In this document: positions 1 to 8,156 of the stretch, piece after piece
How positions within the stretch are numbered: position 1 is the stretch's first letter
Layout: each line of letters begins with the position of its first letter
Source of the DNA: Abditibacteriota bacterium
GTDB taxonomy: Bacteria; Armatimonadota; UBA5829
Direction of reading: 5' to 3'
DNA: 11,959 nt
NCBI GenBank assembly: GCA_017958015.1
Contig: JAGDDM010000199.1
Location: 1-11,959, forward strand
Program-made: the position numbers and the translations under genes
The notes under the pieces: generated by a model
Seen by the model: only the letters and a program-made list of their open reading frames with translations
What the model was told of the DNA's origin: nothing
Databases searched by the model: none

Positions 1-1
1 A

Positions 2-1435
2 ATAATGATTTATCACAGCAACGACTATTCCCTTTCCATAGACGACATGGCAATGCTGGGCATGTGCTCCAAAGGATTTACCTTCCGCGAAATGATTCGA
101 TCGGCGGTGGAAAACGACAGAATGCCGATTTTCTACCACATGTTCTTCTTCCTCTTCAACAAAATCGCCGTGGGAGATCTCGCCTTTAAGCTTTCCTCAA
201 TGATTTTCGCCGCCGCCGGAATATTCACCTGCGGACTTTTGGGCAAAAGATTGGGAAACACATTCGCCGGCACGGTAACCGCCTGTGTGGCCGCTTATCA
301 GGTCTGCTCGCCCATCGGGCATTTTCTGCGTCCCTACGCCTTGCTCTTTTTCGTCATGACGGTGGTTTTGCTCCTGTACGTAAAGCGCTTTGAGGAACGG
401 GGAAACGAGACAATAAAAACGCAGATTGCCTTGGGTATTCTGTACGCTGTTGCCGTAAATCTCCACTACACGGCGATAATCGCCCTGTTCGCGCTGTTTG
501 CCGCCGACGCGATAATGGTTGCCGCGAAACGGAGCAGACCCGCCGCGCTTATTTCCTACGGCATTTGCGCTTTGTTGTTTCTGCCGTGGTTTATCTTCGG
601 CGTAGTCATGCCGGCCGTAAGCGGCAGCTCCCACATAACGGAACGGGCCGCGGAAAATCTCAGTCCGTATCCGTGGAAAGAAATGGCTCGCAGATTCGGA
701 AAGATGAAATCTTTAACGCCTTTCGCTCCTTTCGCGGCCGTTTATTGTCTTATTTTGCTTAAGAAAATCCGGAAGGGTATCGATGACAATGATCGAATCG
801 TTTTGCTCCTCGCGGCGATGTTCCTGTTGCTCTTTACGACGGTAACCCTTATCGGAAGAAATCCGAATATGTATCTCAACGTAAGATTTTACGTACCGGC
901 GCTACCCGTTCTCGCCCTCGGCTGCGGACTTTTGGCGTCATGGGCGGTAAAAACGATAGGCGCCTACCGATCGGGAGCAATCATCATAAGTATTATCGCC
1001 ATTCCCGTATGCCTTATCTGCGTACACAAATCTTTTCTTCCGGGCAGCAGATTCTTTATGCGGGAACACAAAACCGCAAGTTACAAAGAAGTCGCCGAAT
1101 ATCTCTTAACGAAAGGCGATATACATGATAAAGACGTAATGGCGGTGGACGCGGACGGCGACGAAATGCGATACCTCGGCTGGCACAATCACTATCTCAC
1201 AAAAGATCTGACCGAAAAAGAAGTTTATGTTCCCCTGCGCGCCGTTCCCGTACCGGAAAATATCCGCAAAATATACTACTGTCTCAATCAAAACATCTCT
1301 CACCGGGACGGTATAGAAGATGAACGGGAAGCGTTACTCGAAGATTTCAACCTCACATCAACCGAAACCGTAACCGCGAAAACGGGCATCGCCCGAACGA
1401 TTGTCGAGGAATATGAGCGCCGAAAAACCGATTGA
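2..1435 (+). CDS. GT39-like integral-membrane glycosyltransferase (5' partial)
   Basis: This is probably a dolichyl-phosphate-mannose-protein mannosyltransferase-like (GT39/ArnT superfamily) enzyme, which moves a sugar from a polyprenyl-phosphate donor to an acceptor on the outer face of the inner membrane. What is seen: an early acidic pair in IDDM (residues 12-15 counted from the ATG at 5), DRMPIFY at 38-44 where the family has its conserved loop before a helix, an LRPYAL segment at 108-113 resembling the family's RxYAL stretch, and about nine to ten hydrophobic helices up to about residue 341. A soluble tail of roughly 130 residues follows. In this family a transmembrane helix precedes the acidic motif. 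The frame is also open to the left edge, so the true start lies outside the window and the ATG at 5 is internal. The acceptor cannot be told. The DNA is less GC-rich than downstream genes (row 361-420 is 28/60 GC, row 10741-10800 is 38/60). The family call is fairly safe; the substrate is unknown. Confidence 0.72.
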   Translation: MMIYHSNDYSLSIDDMAMLGMCSKGFTFREMIRSAVENDRMPIFYHMFFFLFNKIAVGDLAFKLSSMIFAAAGIFTCGLLGKRLGNTFAGTVTACVAAYQVCSPIGHFLRPYALLFFVMTVVLLLYVKRFEERGNETIKTQIALGILYAVAVNLHYTAIIALFALFAADAIMVAAKRSRPAALISYGICALLFLPWFIFGVVMPAVSGSSHITERAAENLSPYPWKEMARRFGKMKSLTPFAPFAAVYCLILLKKIRKGIDDNDRIVLLLAAMFLLLFTTVTLIGRNPNMYLNVRFYVPALPVLALGCGLLASWAVKTIGAYRSGAIIISIIAIPVCLICVHKSFLPGSRFFMREHKTASYKEVAEYLLTKGDIHDKDVMAVDADGDEMRYLGWHNHYLTKDLTEKEVYVPLRAVPVPENIRKIYYCLNQNISHRDGIEDEREALLEDFNLTSTETVTAKTGIARTIVEEYERRKTD

Positions 1436-1465
1436 CGTGAGCGGCAATCCGTGATAAACTATAAT
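1432..1465 (+). promoter_or_regulatory. Candidate sigma-70-type promoter upstream of mlaE
   Basis: A perfect TATAAT lies at 1460-1465, in an AT-rich stretch just after the glycosyltransferase stop. The best -35 match, TTGACG at 1432-1437, overlaps that stop codon and is 22 bases away, longer than the usual 16-18. At normal spacing there is only a poor match (GTGAGC at 1437-1442). No TG extension precedes the -10 box. If used, transcription would start near 1472, giving a leader of only about 20 bases before mlaE. It is the only strong -10 box in a gap found in the window, and it would drive the whole downstream gene run. Confidence 0.5.
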
Positions 1466-1492
1466 ATAGAAAATTTTGTTTAACCGAAAAAA

Positions 1493-2332
1493 ATGACCCG
1501 TAAAAAGCCCGAAAGAAAATCCGGTATAACCACAGAAAGCGCCCTCACTGCCCCGGTGAAAGCCGTGGGCGACGCTCTTGGCGCGTTTTTCGGGTTTTTG
1601 GGTGAAACGGCTCGGATATTCACAGCCACGCTTATCCTCATTTTGCGGGGAAAAATAAACATCCGGGACACGGTAAACCTCATGGCTTCCATCGGCGTGT
1701 CCTCGCTGCCCATTGTGGCGGTAACGGTCATGTTCTCCGGCGGCGTCATATCCCTTTATCTCGCCCAAATCGTGGTGAAGTGGGGATTCGGCAGCTACAC
1801 CGGCGCCGTGGTGGGCATATCAGTGGTCCGGGAAATCGCCCCGATTCTCACCGCGGTTGTGGTGGCGGCCAGAGCGGGCTCGGCCATCGCCGCGGAGATA
1901 AGTTCCATGAAAGTCACGGAACAAATAGACGCGCTTAAGGCTCTGGCGGTGAACCCTCTTGAATACCTCGCCGTACCCCGCATGGTGGCGGCCGTACTGA
2001 CTCTCCCCATGCTGGCCATGATGGCGGACGTGGCGGGAGTTTTCGGCGGCTACTACGTGGCAATCGCCAACAAAGTGGCATCCGGCGGTTTCATAGCCAC
2101 CTTTGAGGCCATGGTCACTCCCCGGGATATCACAATGGGTCTCATAAAGACGCTGTTCTTCGCGGTGGTAATCGTCACCGTGGCTGTTCAGCAGGGTCTG
2201 CGGGTGGAAGGCGGCGCCGCGGGCGTGGGCAAAGCCACCACCAATACGGTTGTACTTTCGATTGTAATCATATATATTCTCAACTTCATTTTGGCGTACG
2301 TCATGTTCAACGGAGGCCCCGCGGTAGGATGA
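1493..2332 (+). CDS. mlaE: MlaE-family ABC transporter permease
   Basis: This is the inner-membrane permease of a phospholipid (MCE-type) ABC transporter. It should form a dimer bound to MlaF on the cytoplasmic side and to an MlaD ring on the periplasmic side. What is seen: the 279-residue product has a basic, polar N-terminus, an amphipathic stretch at about 40-52, and hydrophobic helices at about 66-93, 103-133, 164-192, 216-234 and 250-272. The family core is clear: REIAPILTA at 113-121, an ARAGSAIAAE segment at 126-135 and MKVTEQIDAL at 139-148, the cytoplasmic coupling motif. The size is close to the roughly 260 residues usual for MlaE. The ATG at 1493 is the only in-frame ATG before 1682 and gives a sensible N-terminus, but no Shine-Dalgarno sequence precedes it (the bases are A-rich). 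Its stop overlaps the mlaF start by four bases, indicating translational coupling. Confidence 0.93.
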   Translation: MTRKKPERKSGITTESALTAPVKAVGDALGAFFGFLGETARIFTATLILILRGKINIRDTVNLMASIGVSSLPIVAVTVMFSGGVISLYLAQIVVKWGFGSYTGAVVGISVVREIAPILTAVVVAARAGSAIAAEISSMKVTEQIDALKALAVNPLEYLAVPRMVAAVLTLPMLAMMADVAGVFGGYYVAIANKVASGGFIATFEAMVTPRDITMGLIKTLFFAVVIVTVAVQQGLRVEGGAAGVGKATTNTVVLSIVIIYILNFILAYVMFNGGPAVG

Positions 2333-3075
2333 TACGGGCGGAACACGTTGTCTACGAAGTAAGCGGCAGAACCATTCTCGACGATATAAGCGTCTCCGTG
2401 GCCAAGGGCACCACCCTAACCTTCATGGGTCTCTCCGGCGCGGGCAAAAGCACTTTCCTGAAGTGCGTCTCCGGCCTCAACAAAGTAAAGAGCGGCGCCA
2501 TATACGTGGACGGCCAAAACATCGTGGGCCTTTCGGAAAAACAGCTCAACGATGTTCGCAAAAAGGTGGGCATGGTTTTCCAATACGCCGCCCTTTTCGA
2601 CTCCCTGAACGTGTACGAAAACGTATCCTTCGGTCTGCGGCGCATGAACCGCAAGCTGAAGGAAAAGGAAATCGCCGAGATAGTGGAAAAGAACCTGGCC
2701 CTGGTGGGCATGAGCGGCGTTGAGGACAGGATGCCCTCGGAGCTCTCCGGCGGTATGAAAAAGCGAATCGGTCTGGCTCGGGCTCTCGTTATGAACCCGG
2801 ACATCCTGCTCTACGACGAACCCACGGCGGGTCTCGACCCCATAACCGCGGCGGCCATCGCGGAGCTAATCGTGAAAATGCGGGATGAGCTCGGCGTAAC
2901 CTCCGTTCTCGTCACCCACGATGTGCAGACAATCAAAACCGCTTCCGACACCATGGCCATGCTCCACGAAGGCAAGATTGTGGGCTACGGCACGAAAGAA
3001 GAGATATTCGCCATGGACGGCATAGTGAAACAGTTTTTGGAGGGTTCCACCGAGGGCCCGGTGAAAATATCCTGA
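2329..3075 (+). CDS. mlaF: MlaF-family ABC transporter ATP-binding protein
   Basis: This is the cytoplasmic ATPase that powers the MlaE permease. What is seen in the 248-residue product: Walker A GLSGAGKST at 34-42, Q-loop glutamine at 85, signature LSGGM at 139-143 followed by KKRIGLARAL, Walker B ILLYDE at 159-164 with catalytic Glu164, D-loop AGLDP at 167-171, and switch His197 in VTHD. The signature reads LSGGMKKR rather than the common LSGGQ+QR; this is the usual form in the MlaF/MCE-transporter group and separates it from generic ABC ATPases. All catalytic residues are present and the length is normal for a single nucleotide-binding domain. The start is the ATG of an ATGA overlap with mlaE. 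mlaD follows ten bases after its stop. No STAS-domain MlaB partner gene is adjacent. Confidence 0.95.
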   Translation: MIRAEHVVYEVSGRTILDDISVSVAKGTTLTFMGLSGAGKSTFLKCVSGLNKVKSGAIYVDGQNIVGLSEKQLNDVRKKVGMVFQYAALFDSLNVYENVSFGLRRMNRKLKEKEIAEIVEKNLALVGMSGVEDRMPSELSGGMKKRIGLARALVMNPDILLYDEPTAGLDPITAAAIAELIVKMRDELGVTSVLVTHDVQTIKTASDTMAMLHEGKIVGYGTKEEIFAMDGIVKQFLEGSTEGPVKIS

Positions 3076-3085
3076 GGAGAAACGA

Positions 3086-4552
3086 ATGAATCTCAAAACC
3101 GACATCAAAGTCGGCATGCTTGTACTGGCGGCTCTTGTCGCTTTCGGTTGCGTCTACTGGTTCCTCGGAGGCATCGGTCTCAAGGAAAAGACGTATCACG
3201 TCTACGCCCTTTTCAACAGCGCGAAGACCATGGACAAAGGCGCGGACGTGCGCATGGCCGGCGTCCGCATCGGCAACGTGGAGTCCATAGAGCTCACGGA
3301 CACCAACATGGCCCGCATAAACCTGCTTATACTCAACAACGTAAAAATCCCCGTTGACTCCACGGTCATGGTCACCAACAGCGGCGTCATCGGCGACAAC
3401 TACGTAGACGTTATTCCCGGCAAGTCCTCCGATTTCGTGGCTGACGGCGGTCAGCTCGTTGCCCGGAGCAACGCCGAGCTGGCGGACCTTCTGGACGAGA
3501 CATCCGAGCTTTTGGCCACGGTGAAGAAAACCGCCGAAGGCCTCAACAACATAATTTACGACAAAGAAAACGTGGCCAGCATCAAGGGCGCTCTCAAATC
3601 CCTTAAGGCCACCACCGACGGATCCGCGAATTTCGTGCAAACGGCAAACGATATGCTCGAGGGCGACAGCCCTCTCCTCACCGGAATCATGAAAAACCTG
3701 GAAAGCACAACCGATTCCGCCGCCAAGATTACCGACGAGTTGGATAAGATTGTCCACAAGAAGGCGGAACCGGGCATATCAAACCTTTTCGACAACGCCA
3801 ACGACACCATGAAAGCCGCCAAAACCGCCGCGGGCAACCTGAACGAAGCCATTATTCAGGCCCAGCAGTTCATCGCCGGTCTTCAGGGCGCCACCGGCGG
3901 CGTGTCCACCACCATCAACAAGGTAAACACTCTTCTTGACGACGCGGACGTAACCGTTCGGAACCTCACGGAGATTACAAAGGACGTGAAGGACGTCACC
4001 GGCGACCCCAAGTTGAAACAGGACCTTCTGGAAACTTTGGACAACACCGCGGAGACAACCCGGGAAGCCAAAGAGTTCATGAAGAAGATAAACCTCAAGA
4101 CGGACAATCTGAAGATTCCGAAGATAAACGACCCCGCCAAGGCGTCGGTTTCCCCGAAGAACGGTTTCTCCATGCGGACTCTCTACAACTTCGACACGGA
4201 CAAGGCCCGGGTGGACGCGGACTACATTTTGGGTATAAACGACAAGTTCTACCGCCTCGGCGGCTACGATTTGGGTGAGGACGCCAAACTCAATCTCCAG
4301 ATGGGCAAGCGCCTCAATGACAAATCCGCTCTGCGGGCGGGAATCTACGCTTCCAGGCTGGGTATCGGCTACGATTACAAGCTGAGCGACGACCTCACCC
4401 TGAGCGCGGACATATTCAGACCCAACCGACCGGAGATGGAACTTCGGGCCATATACAATTTCAACAAACGCTGGGGCATCGTCGCGGGTACAAACGACCT
4501 GTTCCACAAAGATAACCGGGCCTTTATGATGGGCGCCGAATACAGTTTTTAA
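3086..4552 (+). CDS. mlaD: MlaD-type MCE protein with helical stalk and predicted C-terminal outer-membrane beta-barrel
   Basis: This is the substrate-conducting component of the MlaEF transporter. Domains seen in 488 residues: an N-terminal membrane anchor at about 11-29; one MCE domain at about 35-113, with AGVRIGNVESI at 58-68 and the GDNYVDVIPG end at 103-112; a polar, largely helical region at about 130-335 rich in Ala, Thr, Asn, Asp and Lys, with breaks near residues 195, 229, 271 and 308; and a C-terminal segment from about 361 with roughly ten short alternating polar/hydrophobic strands (for example DLTLSADIF, MELRAIYNF), ending ...MMGAEYSF with a terminal Phe. That ending is the pattern of outer-membrane barrels handled by the BAM complex. 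Classic MlaD proteins of Proteobacteria are under 200 residues and lack this extension. A similar fusion is known from Veillonella parvula. The start is supported by AGGAG at 3075-3079. The family call is firm; the barrel is predicted from residue pattern alone. Confidence 0.9.
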   Translation: MNLKTDIKVGMLVLAALVAFGCVYWFLGGIGLKEKTYHVYALFNSAKTMDKGADVRMAGVRIGNVESIELTDTNMARINLLILNNVKIPVDSTVMVTNSGVIGDNYVDVIPGKSSDFVADGGQLVARSNAELADLLDETSELLATVKKTAEGLNNIIYDKENVASIKGALKSLKATTDGSANFVQTANDMLEGDSPLLTGIMKNLESTTDSAAKITDELDKIVHKKAEPGISNLFDNANDTMKAAKTAAGNLNEAIIQAQQFIAGLQGATGGVSTTINKVNTLLDDADVTVRNLTEITKDVKDVTGDPKLKQDLLETLDNTAETTREAKEFMKKINLKTDNLKIPKINDPAKASVSPKNGFSMRTLYNFDTDKARVDADYILGINDKFYRLGGYDLGEDAKLNLQMGKRLNDKSALRAGIYASRLGIGYDYKLSDDLTLSADIFRPNRPEMELRAIYNFNKRWGIVAGTNDLFHKDNRAFMMGAEYSF

Positions 4553-4565
4553 TCGGAGTAATGCA

Positions 4566-5012
4566 ATGAAAGTGGTACTTATAAAAGACGTAAAAGACGT
4601 GGGAAAAGCGGGCGAAGTGGTGAACGTAAGCGAAGGCTACGGCAGAAACTTCCTCATTCCCCGAAAGCTGGCCATCCTGGGCGACGCCGGCGCTCTCAAG
4701 AACGTGGCGGACAAGAAGAAAAACGACGCCCACAAGGAAGCCCTTTTGCTTCAGCACGCCAAGGACACCGCCGCCAAAATGAAGGACCTCACCGTAACCG
4801 TGAAGGCGAAGGCGGGCAGCGAAAACAGACTTTTCGGCTCCGTCACCGGCGGCGAAATCGCCGAGGTTCTGGAGAAAGACCACGACATAAAGATTGACAA
4901 GCGGACCATAAACCTCAAGACGCCCATCAAAACTCCCGGCGCCCACGAGGTTACGGTCAAACTCCACAAAGACGTATCCTGCAAACTGAACGTAAACGTG
5001 GTGACCGAATAA
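4566..5012 (+). CDS. rplI: 50S ribosomal protein L9
   Basis: This is the large-subunit protein that binds 23S rRNA near the base of the L1 stalk and helps maintain reading frame. The 148-residue product has the standard length. It shows the N-terminal rRNA-binding domain beginning MKVVLIKDVK, with the conserved GYGRNFLIP segment at 24-32. A long charged connecting helix runs through about 45-75. The C-terminal domain contains ENRLFGSVT at 86-94, typical of L9. GGAG at 4555-4558 precedes the ATG at a normal distance. The gene begins 13 bases after the mlaD stop, and its TAA overlaps the dnaB ATG by one base (TAATG), so rplI and dnaB are translationally linked, as is common in Firmicutes. What is unusual is the upstream neighbour: mlaD, rather than gdpP-type genes. 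Confidence 0.97.
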   Translation: MKVVLIKDVKDVGKAGEVVNVSEGYGRNFLIPRKLAILGDAGALKNVADKKKNDAHKEALLLQHAKDTAAKMKDLTVTVKAKAGSENRLFGSVTGGEIAEVLEKDHDIKIDKRTINLKTPIKTPGAHEVTVKLHKDVSCKLNVNVVTE

Positions 5013-6406
5013 TGAGCGATCCCCTGCTTGAACGGATTCCCCCCAGCAGCATCGAAGCCGAGCAATCAACCCTGGGCGCCATGCTTCTGGACCCGGAAGC
5101 CGTGGAAAAAGCTTCGGAGATTCTTCAACCCGGCGATTTCTACCGTCAGAGCCACGGAGACATATTCTCGGCGATGATGGCCATTCACGAGCGCCGCGAC
5201 TCCGTTGACGCCACAAGTCTCAACGACGAACTGGCAAAACGGGGCAAACTTGACGGCGTGGGCGGCATGGGCTACATAATGTCCCTGGCGGAGCAGGTCC
5301 CCAGCACAAAACATGTGGAGACCTACGCCAGAATCGTGGAAAAGAAAGCGGTTCTGCGGAGACTCATCGCCGCGGGCCACGAGATTGCCGCTCTGGGTTA
5401 CGACGGCGACGCGGACGTGGAAGAAGCCACGGACAAGGCGGAGAACATCATTTTCAAAATAGCGGACAAACGCTCCGGCAAGTATTTCTCCGCCATGCCG
5501 GAACTCATTCGGGAAACATGGGAATGGATGGACCGCCGGGCGGAGATGAAGGGCGAAGCCTCCGGCTCCCCCACCGGCTTTGTGAAACTCGACCAGATGA
5601 CCTCCGGTCTCCAGCCCTCGGACCTTATCATTATAGCCGCACGCCCTTCCATGGGTAAAACGGCTCTGGCGCTGAACCTGGCGGTGAACACGGCTCTGTC
5701 GGAAGACAAGGCGGTTGCCATATTCAGTTTGGAAATGTCCGAGTCCCAGCTTATTCAGAGAATTATCTGCTCCCAGGCTCGGGTGAACGCCCACAGAATG
5801 CGCACGGGCTACTTCCGGGACGAGGAATGGGGAAAGGTGGCGGAAGTTGCCAACCGGCTCTACAACGCCCCCCTCTTCATCGACGATACCACGGACATGA
5901 CGGTCCTCAACATGCGGGCCAAATGCCGCCGTCTGAAGGCGGAACGGGGTTTGGGTCTCATCGTGGTTGACTACCTCCAGCTCATGAGCTCCCACCGCTC
6001 CACGGACAACCGCGTTCAGGAGATCTCGGAGATAGCCAGAGGCCTGAAGAGTCTGGCGAGAGAAATGAACGTGCCGGTTATAGCCCTCTCCCAGCTGAGC
6101 CGCGCCGTGGAAAGAAGAGACGACAAGCGCCCTATGCTCTCTGACCTCCGGGAATCCGGTTCCATCGAGGCGGAAGCGGACGTGGTTATGATGCTTTACC
6201 GCGACTCCTACTACAAACGCAAGGAAGTCGTTGATTTCAAAAAAGACGAGGGCGACGAAGGCGAAGAACCCGTAACGGAAGCCGACAACACCGCCGAGGT
6301 GATTATCGCCAAGCACAGAAACGGCCCCACGGGCACCGTTAAACTTGCTTTCGTGCAGGAATTCGCGTCCTTCGAGAACCTCGAAGAAAACATGAAAGAG
6401 GAATAG
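5012..6406 (+). CDS. dnaB: Replicative DNA helicase DnaB
   Basis: This is the hexameric 5'-3' helicase that unwinds DNA at the replication fork and binds the DnaG primase through its N-terminal domain. What is seen in 464 residues: the N-terminal domain opens with PPSSIEAEQSTLGAML (10-25), typical of bacterial DnaB, and ends near residue 110. A linker leads to the RecA-like domain with Walker A ARPSMGKTAL at 210-219, SLEMS with catalytic Glu240, Walker B LIVVDYLQL at 316-324, a QLSRAVERR stretch at 361-369, and AKHRNGPTG at 433-441 with the arginine-finger region. No intein interrupts the Walker A site, a known insertion point in this family. A short acidic insert at about 407-426 (KKDEGDEGEEP) lengthens the loop before the last strand. 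The ATG overlaps the rplI stop. purD follows after two bases. Confidence 0.97.
   Translation: MSDPLLERIPPSSIEAEQSTLGAMLLDPEAVEKASEILQPGDFYRQSHGDIFSAMMAIHERRDSVDATSLNDELAKRGKLDGVGGMGYIMSLAEQVPSTKHVETYARIVEKKAVLRRLIAAGHEIAALGYDGDADVEEATDKAENIIFKIADKRSGKYFSAMPELIRETWEWMDRRAEMKGEASGSPTGFVKLDQMTSGLQPSDLIIIAARPSMGKTALALNLAVNTALSEDKAVAIFSLEMSESQLIQRIICSQARVNAHRMRTGYFRDEEWGKVAEVANRLYNAPLFIDDTTDMTVLNMRAKCRRLKAERGLGLIVVDYLQLMSSHRSTDNRVQEISEIARGLKSLAREMNVPVIALSQLSRAVERRDDKRPMLSDLRESGSIEAEADVVMMLYRDSYYKRKEVVDFKKDEGDEGEEPVTEADNTAEVIIAKHRNGPTGTVKLAFVQEFASFENLEENMKEE
6397..6402 (+). promoter_or_regulatory. Ribosome binding site supporting a TTG start for purD
   Basis: AGAGGA lies inside the last codons of dnaB, six bases before the TTG at 6409. 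It supports TTG as the purD start, because that codon directly begins the conserved KILLLGSGGREHA N-terminus and no in-frame ATG is better placed. Confidence 0.7.
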
Positions 6407-6408
6407 TT

Positions 6409-7673
<1,265 letters not shown>

Positions 7674-7677
<4 letters not shown>

Positions 7678-8144
7678 GCGGAAAAGTCGCCGTAATCATG
7701 GGCAGCAAGTCCGACGCCGATATCATGAAGAAAGCGGCGGACGCCCTTTCCGATTTCGGAATCGAAAACGACACCTTCGTCATCTCCGCCCACAGAACAC
7801 CGGAAGCGGTGGCGGAATTCTCAAAAAACGCGGAAAAGAACGGCTACGAGGTTATAATCGCCGGAGCCGGCGGCGCCGCGCATCTGGCTGGGGTTATCGC
7901 CTCTTTCACCGCTCTGCCGGTCATAGGCGTTCCGGTTAAGTCCGCGGCTCTGTCGGGCATGGACTCTCTCCTTGCCATGGTGCAGATGCCCGGCGGCGTG
8001 CCGGTGGCGACGGTTGCCATCGACGGCGCCAAGAACGCCGGTATTCTGGCCGCCCAGATACTTGCCGTAAAGTATCCGGAGCTCCGGGAAGCCGTGAAGG
8101 AACACAAGAACAAACTCGCGTCCGTGGGCGCGGTTAAATTATAA
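7674..8144 (+). CDS. purE: N5-carboxyaminoimidazole ribonucleotide mutase (class I PurE)
   Basis: PurE makes CAIR. Class I enzymes rearrange N5-CAIR, supplied by PurK, into CAIR. The 156-residue product has the usual length. What is seen: IMGSKSD at 8-14, SAHRT at 38-42 with the conserved His40, AGGAAHLAG at 65-73 with His70, and the PVKSAALSGMDSLLAMVQMP stretch ending at residue 106, followed by GGVPVATVAI. The last blocks are characteristic of class I rather than the class II AIR carboxylases of animals and some bacteria. At residue 72, Ala replaces the Pro usual in AAHLPG. Its ATG is in an ATGA overlap with purD, and purB begins 12 bases after its stop. No purK lies next to it, so PurK is presumably encoded elsewhere. 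Confidence 0.95.
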
Positions 8145-8156
8145 GGGGGTTACGGT

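Noticed and set aside
4553..4565. Possible transcription terminator between mlaD and rplI
   Set aside because: The 13-base gap is too short for a hairpin and T-run, and none is visible at the end of mlaD.
5639..5675. Possible intein insertion at the DnaB Walker A site
   Set aside because: ARPSMGKTAL is continuous and the protein has the length of an intein-free DnaB.
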